Made by a program: the position numbers and the translations under genes. Under the pieces are notes generated by a model. The model ran no database searches and was not told the origin of the DNA. It saw only the letters and a list, made by a program, of their open reading frames with translations. DNA of 25,279 bases from Prevotella sp. CAG:1185 (lineage in GTDB: Bacteria > Bacteroidota > Bacteroidia > Bacteroidales > Bacteroidaceae), in the NCBI GenBank assembly GCA_000436695.1, contig HF992657.1:1-25279 (forward strand), read 5' to 3'. Position 1 is the first letter of the stretch; every line of letters starts with the position of its first letter. This document shows, piece by piece, positions 16,461 to 25,148 of the stretch.

Positions 16461-16550
16461 AAAAGCACCAATAATTTAGCACAAAAGCATTGATTTTTAC
16501 TCTAAAAACCTATTGTTTTGCAGAGTAAAACCAATGCTTTTACAGTAAAA
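16461..16550. repeat. Degenerate ~21-bp tandem repeat with a long inverted repeat
   Basis: Successive units begin with AAAA at about 16461, 16483, 16504 and 16527 and share the pattern AAAA(g/a)C..ATT..TTTT.C..(T). Two of them, 16483-16503 (AAAAGCATTGATTTTTACTCT) and 16522-16541 (AGAGTAAAACCAATGCTTTT), are inverted copies of one another with one mismatch and one extra base, around an 18-base loop. The unit length of 20-23 bp is about two DNA turns. It lies about 260 bp after the radical SAM gene, far for a terminator. Confidence 0.6.
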
Positions 16551-16792
16551 AACGGACATTTCTATATTTCATTACACAGAAACAAACCTTTTTGATGATA
16601 AGACAATCATATTATTACTCTATTTCACTCATAAATTTTGTAATATAATTTTATTGCACACACAACTATGTACACATACACACATTAAATATATAAAATG
16701 ATATTATAAAAATAATAAATCAACAGCCACATTAACACCATTAGTAAAAGAATAAAATTATTAATATACGAAATACATATTTACCCATAAAA

Positions 16793-16826
16793 ATTGTCGT
16801 GTTTTTAATTAATTTTCCTAACTTTG
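16793..16826 (+). promoter_or_regulatory. Promoter of the DUF389 gene
   Basis: TAACTTTG (16819-16826) is an exact TAnnTTTG, with ATTG (16793-16796) 22 bp upstream as a weak -33. The predicted leader is about 70 nt. Confidence 0.55.
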
Positions 16827-16904
16827 TCCTAGCATAAGTGAAATACATGACAAATTGTCATAATCAATTAAAATTAATACGCTTAAATCTAAATACAAAA
16901 ACAT

Positions 16905-18302
16905 ATGATTAAAGACAAACTCCCCAAGCAAGAATTATCATTTGCAAAAAAAATCTCAATGACGGTTTTGGCTATACTGAAAAAATATTTTAATGCCATG
17001 CCAGACAAAGAAGACGAAGAAAACACCATCAAGGCAATAAGCAATGGCGTATCATTTCACGGGGCAAACCTTTGGGTCTTAGTATTCGCTATTTTTATTG
17101 CCTCACTTGGACTTAACGTAAACTCAACTGCAGTTATTATCGGTGCAATGCTGATTTCCCCGCTGATGGGGCCAATTATTGGTATGGGCCTATCAGTAGG
17201 AATTAATGATTTTGAACTTTTAAAGCGCTCACTAAAAAATTATTTAGTAGCAACAATCATCAGTGTCTTAACTGCCACATTATATTTCTTGCTTACACCT
17301 CTTGATGAAGCACAATCAGAGTTATTAGCCCGCACATCACCTACGTTATATGATGTTCTCATTGCTTTATGCGGAGGTGCAGCCGGCATCGTAGCTCTTG
17401 CTACAAAGGGAAAAGGAAACGTCCTTCCAGGAGTTGCTATAGCGACAGCACTTATGCCGCCGTTATGTACTGCTGGTTTCGGAATTGCCACAGGCAACGT
17501 ATTCTATTTTCTTGGAGCATTTTATCTGTTTTTTATTAATACCGTATTTATAGCTTTGGCTACATATATAGGTGTGAGAATGCTAAAATTCAAGACAAAA
17601 GAATTTGTTGATCCCAATAGACAAAAGAAAGTAAAAAAATATATCATCATCATTGTTGTCGTGACAATGATTCCTTCGGGATTTATGACATATAACATCG
17701 TTAAGACAAGCGTATTTAAAAGTAATGTCAGCAAATTCGTAAAAGAACAATTAGACAATTCAGGCACACGCATCATATCCTACGAAACAAATCAAGACAG
17801 CCTCACACTACGTGTTGTAGCTGTAGGCCAAGAACTCTCAGACAGCACAATAAAAAAAGCAGAACAGAAAATGCTGAATTATAACATAGGCCAATATAAA
17901 TTACAAGTCATACAAGGCTCTGAATCAACAGCTGTAATGATGCTTAATAACAAGTTGTCAAATATAAATTCGACTAACGCCAACTATTCTGAACTTCTGC
18001 GTGAGGGAACACTAAAAATATCAGAGCTGCAAAAAGAGCTTGACACATACGCAAAGTATGATACAATGACACCATCTGTTGCAAAAGAAATAAAGTTCTT
18101 ATTCAAAGATATTGAAGACGTAAGTCTGTCAAAAGCCAATGTAGTAACCACAGACTCATTAAAATCAAGGTATTATACCCTTGCCGTCATTGGTCTAAAG
18201 CCAAAGAAAAACATTACAGAACAAGACAGAAAAAAAATAACAGATTGGCTGAAAGCAAGACTTGAGACCAACAGTTTAGAATTAATTGTCAAAAGAAAAT
18301 AA
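16905..18302 (+). CDS. DUF389 family integral membrane protein
   Basis: This 465-residue protein has a short soluble N-terminus with the lead-in DEENTIKAISNGVSFHGANL (about 36-55). A block of hydrophobic segments to about residue 265 carries the DUF389 hallmarks: STAVIIGAMLISPLMGPIIG, GGAAGIVALATKGKGNVLPG and VAIATALMPPLCTAGFG. The last ~200 residues are soluble and include a helical LLREGTLKISELQKELDTY stretch. The molecular function of DUF389 is unknown; the conserved Gly/Pro-rich membrane motifs suggest a transporter or channel, but that is inference. It is a single-gene unit with its own promoter and a terminator about 25 bp after the stop. Confidence 0.88.
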   Translation: MIKDKLPKQELSFAKKISMTVLAILKKYFNAMPDKEDEENTIKAISNGVSFHGANLWVLVFAIFIASLGLNVNSTAVIIGAMLISPLMGPIIGMGLSVGINDFELLKRSLKNYLVATIISVLTATLYFLLTPLDEAQSELLARTSPTLYDVLIALCGGAAGIVALATKGKGNVLPGVAIATALMPPLCTAGFGIATGNVFYFLGAFYLFFINTVFIALATYIGVRMLKFKTKEFVDPNRQKKVKKYIIIIVVVTMIPSGFMTYNIVKTSVFKSNVSKFVKEQLDNSGTRIISYETNQDSLTLRVVAVGQELSDSTIKKAEQKMLNYNIGQYKLQVIQGSESTAVMMLNNKLSNINSTNANYSELLREGTLKISELQKELDTYAKYDTMTPSVAKEIKFLFKDIEDVSLSKANVVTTDSLKSRYYTLAVIGLKPKKNITEQDRKKITDWLKARLETNSLELIVKRK

Positions 18303-18327
18303 AATTCACATTGGCCATATATAAAAA

Positions 18328-18378
18328 ATAATACCGACAGAATAACCTGAAAATATCAGTTAAATCTGTCGGTATTAT
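18328..18378. terminator. Bidirectional terminator between convergent genes
   Basis: A perfect 14-bp inverted repeat, ATAATACCGACAGA at 18328-18341 and its complement at 18365-18378, is followed on the minus strand by TTTTTTAT. The plus-strand tail is AT-rich without a long T-run, so it should work best for the minus-strand transcript. Confidence 0.8.
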
Positions 18379-18473
18379 ACAATTATATGAATGCTACAGC
18401 ATTATAGATATTAATATTTCAACTATCAATAATTATCTTTTACATATAAAAGGCTATATAACGTTGTTTATAC

Positions 18474-19625
18474 TTACTGATAAAAATAATAAAACCAGTA
18501 AGTCTCCCCATAAGTATCCTTAACATACGAATACCTTTCAGCCTTATCGATATACTTCTCTTCAAGTTTTTGAAAATCTGCATAATCGGCATCCATTATT
18601 TCACTATGGAACACCAACACAGGATTAGCCCTTAAATGAGTATACAATATAAGGGCCTCTTTATAATGTTTAGGCAATGAAGGAGATGTAAGATTATATT
18701 TAGTCTTTATTGTATTCACAAAAGCATCAAGATTTTTATCTAATAAATAGCCACACAATATATAATCAGTGACAGATTTCATTGCCAAGCCATGACTCTC
18801 TAAATACAATAAATATTCTAAAGGCCGCATACGCCCTTTTTTACGTATACCAAGTTGTTTAAAAATCTCACTTTCCGGATATAGTAAGCATTTAATGCTA
18901 ACACCATCCGGCAACAATAGATCGGAACCACCATGAGGTATCGGGTATTCAAACAAGCGTTCGCCCAGTTGCTTTGTTCTCGATAATGCATAAACTCGCA
19001 ACATTGTCAAATTAGCATCTGTATCATCAGATTTCTCACCGACATGTAAAGCCTTCTCATAATCATTTGTATTTAATAGCCATTCAGTTCTTAATCTATA
19101 ATGAAAGACCTCATTAGTGTTTCCTAAAGCACAAACAATAAGAAACATAACAGACATTGCTAAAAGGCTTTTCCATAAGCCCCCCAAAATACTGCCTGTA
19201 AATGATGTATTAATTTGCAAGAAATACTTAAATCTATATAATACAGCCAATACTATATAAACAACAAAAACAATACTTACAACAATAACAACCCATGCAG
19301 GAAATGCATTAGTATCAAAATTTTGATCACCGGAAGTAAGAATTATTATTAATAATAATGAAGGAACATAATTTAATATATGCAACCATCCATCAAATTT
19401 AGTCAATTTGCTTACACCTAACTTCAACAAATACATAACTAAGGTTATCAAAACCGCTCCTATAGTTTTATTATAGTGAGTAGTTCCCCCAGATAGCACA
19501 TGTTGCTCCATTGCTAAAAGATCTGCTTGAAAAAAATACAAGTAGACATAAGTAAACAAAATGAAAACAATAGCACATATAGAATTAACCAATGTGCTAT
19601 TGTTTGTATTAATGTTCTGTGTCAT
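18474..19625 (-). CDS. Multi-pass membrane protein of unknown function (possibly DUF6057)
   Basis: This 383-residue protein has five likely membrane segments (about residues 12-33, 54-70, 82-98, 109-130, 150-168), then a soluble domain of about 215 residues. The soluble part begins FHYRLRTEWLLNTNDYEKAL and continues with LTMLRVYALSRTKQLGERLFEYP, a helical-repeat-like start typical of a Bacteroidota family I recall as DUF6057. Full members of that family are often longer, so the assignment is tentative. Its ATG follows the branching-enzyme stop codon by one base (TAA-T-ATG), so it is almost certainly coupled to glgB. No enzymatic motif is visible. Confidence 0.75.
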   Translation of the reverse strand: MTQNINTNNSTLVNSICAIVFILFTYVYLYFFQADLLAMEQHVLSGGTTHYNKTIGAVLITLVMYLLKLGVSKLTKFDGWLHILNYVPSLLLIIILTSGDQNFDTNAFPAWVVIVVSIVFVVYIVLAVLYRFKYFLQINTSFTGSILGGLWKSLLAMSVMFLIVCALGNTNEVFHYRLRTEWLLNTNDYEKALHVGEKSDDTDANLTMLRVYALSRTKQLGERLFEYPIPHGGSDLLLPDGVSIKCLLYPESEIFKQLGIRKKGRMRPLEYLLYLESHGLAMKSVTDYILCGYLLDKNLDAFVNTIKTKYNLTSPSLPKHYKEALILYTHLRANPVLVFHSEIMDADYADFQKLEEKYIDKAERYSYVKDTYGETYWFYYFYQ

Positions 19626-19626
19626 A

Positions 19627-21702
19627 TTAGTTTTTCTTTAAAACAACAGCAGAACGCGCTGGTATATAAAGTTTTAGCCATTCCTTATGATCTTTTACAT
19701 AAAGAGGATCAAAGTTCGTAATATGTGTCATACTGTCATCAGCAAACCCATTACCTCCAAACTTTTTGGCATCAGTATTAAGCACTACATCGTATGAACC
19801 GGTTGGAACCAAGAATCCATAATCTGTATATGATTTTGTAGGACTGAAATTAAAGACAAAGACCAAATCTCCACGCATAAATGCAAGAATCTGATCTCCA
19901 TCGTTATGCCAAATTTCTTGTACCGGAGTCTTTTGGAAATTACGTTCACTTTTTATAACATTCAACATCTCACGGTCAAAATCTCCCAAATAATGGTAAC
20001 ACAAATCTTTGTTGTCTACAAGATTCCATTGCCTTCTTGCATATTTATAGCTCCAACCATTACCCTCACGCGGGAAGTCTATCCACTCGGGATGTCCGAA
20101 CTCATTTCCCATAAAATTCAAATATCCGCCATTTATGGCAGCGGCAGTTACAAGACGTATCATTTTATGTAAGGCAATACCACGATGTACTGTTTCATTC
20201 TCATCTCCCTTCTTAAAATGCCAATACATATCAGCATCAATCAGACGGAAAACAATTGTCTTATCACCAACCAAAGCCTGGTCATGACTTTCACAATAAC
20301 TTATAGTCTTTTCATCAGGACGCCTGTTCTTAACTTCCCAAAAGATGCTGCTCGGTTTCCAGTTCTCATCGCTCTGCTCCTTTATTGTCTTAATCCAATA
20401 ATCAGGAATATTCATAGCCATTCTATAATCAAAGCCATAACCTCCGTCCTCAAACTTAGCCGCAAGTCCTGGCATACCGCTTACCTCTTCAGCAATCGTT
20501 ATTGCATTAGGATTAATCTCATGTATCAATTTATTGGCTATGGTGAGATAGCAAATTGCATTATCATCTTCATGACCATTAAAATAATCACCATAATTGC
20601 AAAAAGCCTCACCTAACCCATGACTATAATAAAGCATGGAAGTTACGCCGTCAAATCTGAAACCGTCAAAATGAAATTCTTTAAGCCAATATTTACAATT
20701 ACTTAACAGAAAATGCATTACCTCATCTTTTCCATAATCGAAACAAAGACTATCCCAAGCTGGATGTTCATGTCTGTCGCCAGGATAGAAATACTGATTG
20801 GGATCACCGGCAAGATTGCCCAAACCTTCAACTTCATTCTTTACGGCATGGCTATGAACAATATCCATTATTACGGCAATGCCATTACGATGAGCTTCAT
20901 CAATAAGAGACTTCAATTCTTCCGGAGTACCGAATCTACTTGAAGCTGCAAAAAAGCTGCTTACATGATAACCAAAAGAACCGTAATACGGATGCTCTTG
21001 TATTGCCATTATCTGAATGCAATTATAACCATCTTCGATAATGCGCGGTAAAACATTTTCCTTAAATTCCGTATAAGTTCCTACTTTTTCCGCATCCTGC
21101 GCCATTCCTATATGGCATTCATATATTAAAAGCGGATTCTTATTGGGTTTAAACTTACGTTTTTTCCATACATAAGGTTTCTCCGGATTCCAAACCTGAG
21201 CCGAGAATATTTTCGTTTCATCATCCTGAACAACTCTTTGAGCCCATGCAGGAATTCGTTCACCATTACCGCCTTCCCAATAAACATGCATCTTATACAG
21301 GTCGCCATGTTTCATTCCTTTTTCAGAAATCTTCAGTTCCCAGTTACCTGTACCTTCTATACGTTTTGCTTTATATCTTTCTGTTTCCTGCCAGTTATTA
21401 AAATCACCGACAAGATATATCGCCGTAGCATTTGGAGCCCACTCTCGGAAAACCCACCCTTTTGACAATTTATGCAAGCCATAATAATCGTATCCACTTG
21501 CAAAATCTTCCAACGAAATCTTACCATTATGTGTCAACTGACCAAGTTTCCATAATGCATGATCATGACGTCCTCTAATAGCGTCTTCATATGGCGCAAG
21601 ATAACCATCATTAACAACTAAGCCAATGTGTTTAGGTTCATTTGACTTTGTGTTATCTGTATTTGCCTTACCTTTTGATGATTTGGCTTTTCTGGTAACC
21701 AT
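19627..21702 (-). CDS. glgB: 1,4-alpha-glucan (glycogen) branching enzyme, GH13
   Basis: This 691-residue cytosolic enzyme makes alpha-1,6 branches in glycogen. An N-terminal basic, Lys/Asn/Ser-rich stretch (1-25) precedes the CBM48 domain, with FREWAPNATAIYLVGDFNNW at 85-104. The GH13 barrel has the nucleophile Asp351 in DGFRFDGV, the acid/base Glu405 in ITIAEEVSGMPG, and His473-Asp474 in ESHDQALVGD. The C-terminal all-beta domain ends in YIPARSAVVLKKN. Motifs such as EEVSGMPG and the total length suit the eukaryote-like branching-enzyme subgroup (GH13_8). It is cotranscribed with the upstream yhcH-like gene and the downstream membrane protein gene. Confidence 0.93.
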   Translation of the reverse strand: MVTRKAKSSKGKANTDNTKSNEPKHIGLVVNDGYLAPYEDAIRGRHDHALWKLGQLTHNGKISLEDFASGYDYYGLHKLSKGWVFREWAPNATAIYLVGDFNNWQETERYKAKRIEGTGNWELKISEKGMKHGDLYKMHVYWEGGNGERIPAWAQRVVQDDETKIFSAQVWNPEKPYVWKKRKFKPNKNPLLIYECHIGMAQDAEKVGTYTEFKENVLPRIIEDGYNCIQIMAIQEHPYYGSFGYHVSSFFAASSRFGTPEELKSLIDEAHRNGIAVIMDIVHSHAVKNEVEGLGNLAGDPNQYFYPGDRHEHPAWDSLCFDYGKDEVMHFLLSNCKYWLKEFHFDGFRFDGVTSMLYYSHGLGEAFCNYGDYFNGHEDDNAICYLTIANKLIHEINPNAITIAEEVSGMPGLAAKFEDGGYGFDYRMAMNIPDYWIKTIKEQSDENWKPSSIFWEVKNRRPDEKTISYCESHDQALVGDKTIVFRLIDADMYWHFKKGDENETVHRGIALHKMIRLVTAAAINGGYLNFMGNEFGHPEWIDFPREGNGWSYKYARRQWNLVDNKDLCYHYLGDFDREMLNVIKSERNFQKTPVQEIWHNDGDQILAFMRGDLVFVFNFSPTKSYTDYGFLVPTGSYDVVLNTDAKKFGGNGFADDSMTHITNFDPLYVKDHKEWLKLYIPARSAVVLKKN

Positions 21703-21705
21703 GAT

Positions 21706-21712
21706 ACCTCCT
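21706..21712 (-). promoter_or_regulatory. Strong Shine-Dalgarno sequence for glgB
   Basis: Read on the minus strand, AGGAGGT lies 3 bases before the ATG at 21702. It is a near-complete anti-SD complement in a window where most genes have none, and it fixes the glgB start. Confidence 0.75.
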
Positions 21713-21758
21713 ATTATAATTTATGATAATATTTTTACTAAGTCTTGTTATTTACAGT

Positions 21759-22202
21759 TTATGCCAGAACTTTAAAAATGGCTTTTTTAATTTCTTTCTC
21801 ATCAGAAATACATGGAGCATGCCCATCCTGAGGAAAGAATATAGCAAACTCTCCAGGTTTACATGTTACATAAGTATCTGCAGCCCCTGCATATTTTGTA
21901 ATATCCTTTTCAGCATTATATTCTGCTTCCGGAAGATCCTTTAATGGTGTATATCCATACGTCTCAGACGTACTTAAAGGAATTTGAATATCTATCATTT
22001 TTTTATGAGTCTCCAACAATGCACCTTCACGTGTCTTACCTTTAGCAGTTTGAATATTAACAAATAAATCTGAACCCTTTATCAGATGTTTGCCATCATC
22101 AAGTTTGTTCAAATCATTTGCCGCAATAAAATCTATCACATCCTTAAATAAAGGATTCAGAGTAACATATTTTTCCAGATTATCAATTGTATCTATAACC
22201 AT
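21759..22202 (-). CDS. YhcH/YjgK/YiaL family protein (DUF386)
   Basis: This 147-residue cupin-like beta-barrel protein of the EbgC/YhcH/NanQ group includes members implicated in sugar or sialic-acid handling. The N-terminal MVIDTIDNLEKYVTLNP, the central ETHKKMIDIQ at 64-73 (His66, Asp71) and the C-terminal PGEFAIFFPQDGHAP at 116-130 (His128) form the likely metal-binding pocket and match the family. Length is normal. It lies 17 bp after the MORN gene and 56 bp before glgB, within one minus-strand cluster. The exact substrate cannot be told from sequence. Confidence 0.88.
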   Translation of the reverse strand: MVIDTIDNLEKYVTLNPLFKDVIDFIAANDLNKLDDGKHLIKGSDLFVNIQTAKGKTREGALLETHKKMIDIQIPLSTSETYGYTPLKDLPEAEYNAEKDITKYAGAADTYVTCKPGEFAIFFPQDGHAPCISDEKEIKKAIFKVLA

Positions 22203-22219
22203 ATTGTTATGTTTTTAAA

Positions 22220-23329
22220 TTATTGAACTTTATTTCCTTGAATATACATACCTTGAGAAATTATATTTCCATTTTTATCTTTCTCAATATATTTTCCATC
22301 ACGTTTATCATCTTTATAAGAGCCTTCAAAGCGTTTTCCTTCTTTATCAACTTCTATGGCAGAACCGTTTCGTTTACCATTACGATAAATACCTTTAAAC
22401 TTACTTCCGTCAGAAAAATGAATTATAATTTCACCATCAAAAACGCCATTTTTGAAATTACCTTCAAATACATCACCATTCTTTTTTGTGAGTTTTCCTT
22501 GCCCGTTCTGTTTATCAGCTTTCCAATAACCATTATAGACATCACCATTTTTCCAACATAAGACGCCATGACCGTCCTTATCACCTTCAGTGAAATGTCC
22601 TGTATAACGATCACCATTAGCAAAAGTAAATATACCATCTCCAGTACGTTTTCCTCTTACGTAGTCACCTTCATACATATCACCATTTTGAAATTTATAT
22701 ATACCTTTACCATTTTGGATATCATCAAACCAATCACCGGTATATACATCACCATCTGCATAATGATTTGTGCCTTTTCCTGAACGCATATTGTTCATCC
22801 ACATACCATCATAAGTGGTTCCATCACCCCAATCAAAAAAGCCTTTACCTGTTTTTGTATCATCTTTCCATTCGCCTTTATAATAGGCTCCGCCACTATA
22901 TGTATACACACCGTAGCCATTACGTTTATCCTGATACCAGTCACCATCATATTTATCGCCATTATAATAATACATTACTCCGTGGCCCTGCTGGTAATCT
23001 CTAAACCATAATCCTACATATTTGTTATTATTCATGAAATGATAAGTACCCCTTCCATGCTGCTGGTCCTGAAACCATTCACCTTCATATTTTTCTCCAT
23101 CAGAGAATGTATACACACCATACCCCTGACGTTTGCCTTTTACATATTCACCTTCATATGTATCACCATTTTTGTATACAGTTTTACCCTTTCCGTTAGG
23201 CTTTCCTGACACCAATTTGCCTTGATACATTCCACCATCCTTAGTCTCACAAGAACCTAAGGTTATCTTTTGTGCGCTACACAACATTGGAAGTGCGGCA
23301 ATAAACAATAGCAATATATAGTTCTTCAC
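22220..23329 (-). CDS. Secreted MORN-repeat protein
   Basis: This 369-residue exported protein has a signal peptide (KNYILLLFIAALPMLCSAQ, cleaved near residue 19). From about residue 34 to the end it consists of 14 head-to-tail MORN repeats of exactly 23 residues plus a partial one. Each follows the pattern Y-x-G-[ED]-[WYF] ... G-x-G-x-x-x-x-x-x-G-D, for example TYEGEYVKGKRQGYG and KYDGDWYQDKRNGYG. The last three repeats are the most diverged. MORN arrays make elongated beta-hairpin rods used for binding or scaffolding; no catalytic domain is attached. It has its own promoter and is the first gene of the cluster leading to yhcH-like and glgB. Why an exported scaffold should sit with glycogen genes is not clear. 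Confidence 0.9.
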   Translation of the reverse strand: MKNYILLLFIAALPMLCSAQKITLGSCETKDGGMYQGKLVSGKPNGKGKTVYKNGDTYEGEYVKGKRQGYGVYTFSDGEKYEGEWFQDQQHGRGTYHFMNNNKYVGLWFRDYQQGHGVMYYYNGDKYDGDWYQDKRNGYGVYTYSGGAYYKGEWKDDTKTGKGFFDWGDGTTYDGMWMNNMRSGKGTNHYADGDVYTGDWFDDIQNGKGIYKFQNGDMYEGDYVRGKRTGDGIFTFANGDRYTGHFTEGDKDGHGVLCWKNGDVYNGYWKADKQNGQGKLTKKNGDVFEGNFKNGVFDGEIIIHFSDGSKFKGIYRNGKRNGSAIEVDKEGKRFEGSYKDDKRDGKYIEKDKNGNIISQGMYIQGNKVQ

Positions 23330-23354
23330 GATAATTCTGTTTTGAATTTATCAC

Positions 23355-23385
23355 CAAAAGTAATAAAAAATAACCACACAACAAA
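23355..23385 (-). promoter_or_regulatory. Promoter of the MORN-yhcH-glgB cluster
   Basis: On the minus strand, TTTG (23382-23385), a 19-bp spacer and TACTTTTG (23355-23362) match TTTG-N19-TAnnTTTG exactly. The -7 box is 25 bp before the MORN start codon. Confidence 0.8.
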
Positions 23386-23435
23386 ATTATTTTTTCAAAA
23401 TTGATTACACAAATATGTTTATTGAGAAATATTAG

Positions 23436-23443
23436 TATCTTTG
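23436..23443 (+). promoter_or_regulatory. -7 box of kdsB
   Basis: TATCTTTG fits TAnnTTTG, 24 bp before the kdsB ATG. No convincing -33 TTTG is seen at the right distance. Confidence 0.6.
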
Positions 23444-23467
23444 CAAAAATATTAAAACAGAAATACT

Positions 23468-24223
23468 ATGGACTTTGTAGGAATTATACCAGCAAGATAT
23501 GCTTCAACACGTTTTCCAGGAAAACCATTAGCTAAACTTGGAGGCAAAATAGTCATACAACGTGTTTACGAACAAGTAAGAAGTGTTCTTGACGATGTTT
23601 ATGTTGCAACAGATGACGAAAGAATCATGAATGCCGTAAAAAGCTTTGGAGGAAATGCTGTAATGACCTCACCGAATCATAAAAGTGGGACTGACAGAAT
23701 AGAAGAAGCAGTAAACATTATTGGGAAAAATTTTGATGTTGTTATAAACATACAAGGAGATGAACCCTTTATTCATAAATCACAAATCGAAACAATCTGC
23801 AAATGTTTTGATGACCCACAAACCATGATAGCCACACTAGGAAGGCCTTTTTCAGAAAAAGACACTATTAAAGATCTAGAAAATCCGAATTCACCAAAAC
23901 TTATATGCGACAACAATGGCTTCGCAATGTATTTCAGCAGAAGTATTATCCCATATATACGAGGCGAAGAGAAATCTAATTGGATAAACAAATTCAATTA
24001 TCTAAAGCACATTGGACTCTATGCGTATAGAGCTAACGTATTAAGGGAAATCACAAAACTTCCACAATCAAGTTTAGAACTTGCAGAAAGTCTCGAACAA
24101 TTAAGATGGCTTCAAAATGGGTATCGAATAAAAGTAGGTATCACAAATATCGAAACAATCGGTATAGATACACCTGAAGATTTAGAAAAAGCAGAAGAAT
24201 TTATTAATAGTCAAAAAATCTAA
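23468..24223 (+). CDS. kdsB: 3-deoxy-manno-octulosonate cytidylyltransferase (CMP-KDO synthetase)
   Basis: This 251-residue cytosolic enzyme activates KDO with CTP for lipopolysaccharide inner-core synthesis. The N-terminal nucleotide-binding motif IIPARYASTRFPGKPL is at 6-21. Further signature segments are VATDDERI (46-53), HKSGTDRIEEA (71-81) and VINIQGDEPFI (92-102), and later KHIGLYAYR, LELAESLEQLRWL and IGIDTPEDLEKAE. All the usual motifs and the usual length are present. It is divergent from the MORN gene and ends at a strong terminator. Confidence 0.96.
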   Translation: MDFVGIIPARYASTRFPGKPLAKLGGKIVIQRVYEQVRSVLDDVYVATDDERIMNAVKSFGGNAVMTSPNHKSGTDRIEEAVNIIGKNFDVVINIQGDEPFIHKSQIETICKCFDDPQTMIATLGRPFSEKDTIKDLENPNSPKLICDNNGFAMYFSRSIIPYIRGEEKSNWINKFNYLKHIGLYAYRANVLREITKLPQSSLELAESLEQLRWLQNGYRIKVGITNIETIGIDTPEDLEKAEEFINSQKI

Positions 24224-24291
24224 GACCCAAAAACAATCGACAAATACGCTCTATAAATTTAATAAAAGAATATAAATTATAATTTCACTAA

Positions 24292-24346
24292 ATAGTCTAT
24301 GTAATGGATAAAAAATTATAAGTTCCTTTACATAGACTATATTTTT
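24292..24346. terminator. Terminator between kdsB and the DUF4738 gene
   Basis: A perfect 13-bp inverted repeat (ATAGTCTATGTAA at 24292-24304, complement at 24328-24340) is followed by ATTTTTATT on the plus strand. It lies between convergent genes and touches the stop codon of the minus-strand gene. Confidence 0.8.
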
Positions 24347-25148
24347 ATTGAGCAACGCTCATTGTAATATTACCTGAATATGATATTGTCAATTTAACGA
24401 GAAAACTTGTAGGACTGTCAGGAATAGCTAACTGAGTCTGATAATGAACACCATTCTCATCCAAACAATCCAGATCAATATCACTCAAAACGCTTTGTTT
24501 AAGCATATTCTTCGGAACACATGTTGAGAAATCATCCTTTCTGAAGTCTTTTGAAAAGAGTTTCACACTACCAGAAAAAATACTCACATGAATAATATTA
24601 TCATAATATATGTTCTCAACCTCTAATCCTTCATCATTATAAAACGTCCGATATACCTTATAAGTTGTTGGATTAATCTGTACATAGCAATGATATTTTT
24701 TATCTGAATATCCCACAATAGTATCACGCTTAATAACCTTATTTTGATTCAAAATAATTGGCGCGTGATGAACGAATAACAATGCATCATTAGGGTCGTT
24801 ACTTTTCACTAATTTCACAACATCTCCGTTCTGATTTTTAAATTCAAAAATATGAGGACTTTGTTTTAATATAGGATATTTAGAAACACTGTTACCATAA
24901 AAGAACATCGTATCACCAATAATTTTAAACATCACCGGCTGACTGGTCGAATCTGGATAATAAACCGTATCTCCCTTAATCTTGAAGGTCACGTTTTCCT
25001 CATCTTCATCAAGCCATATACCTTCAAGCATAGCTTTTGCCTTTTTGTTTTCAGCAACAGTCACAACATCCTTTTTTGAATTACTACAACCCAAAACAAA
25101 CAAGAAACATATTATAGCTCCGAAGATATATAAAGTGTGCTTAATCAT
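24345..25148 (-). CDS. Putative lipoprotein, DUF4738-like
   Basis: This 267-residue protein has a lipoprotein signal peptide: a hydrophobic core (TLYIFGAIICFLFVLG) ending in VLGC, so Cys21 is the likely lipidated residue. The mature part is polar and beta-rich. The stretch ENKKAKAMLEGIWLDEDEEN followed by KGDTVYYPDSTSQPVMFKI resembles the Bacteroidota DUF4738 family, as far as I recall it. Function is unknown. I chose the ATG at 25148 rather than one four codons upstream because it gives an ATGA overlap with the stop of the preceding UDP-glucose dehydrogenase gene, which implies translational coupling. Confidence 0.75.
   Translation of the reverse strand: MIKHTLYIFGAIICFLFVLGCSNSKKDVVTVAENKKAKAMLEGIWLDEDEENVTFKIKGDTVYYPDSTSQPVMFKIIGDTMFFYGNSVSKYPILKQSPHIFEFKNQNGDVVKLVKSNDPNDALLFVHHAPIILNQNKVIKRDTIVGYSDKKYHCYVQINPTTYKVYRTFYNDEGLEVENIYYDNIIHVSIFSGSVKLFSKDFRKDDFSTCVPKNMLKQSVLSDIDLDCLDENGVHYQTQLAIPDSPTSFLVKLTISYSGNITMSVAQ

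Larger units (their letters stand above)
16222..16904. other. Long non-coding region with a repeat and a promoter
   Basis: No gene or recognised RNA was seen. The stretch holds the degenerate tandem repeat at 16461-16550 and, near its right end, the promoter of the DUF389 gene. The rest is AT-rich without clear structure. Confidence 0.6.
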
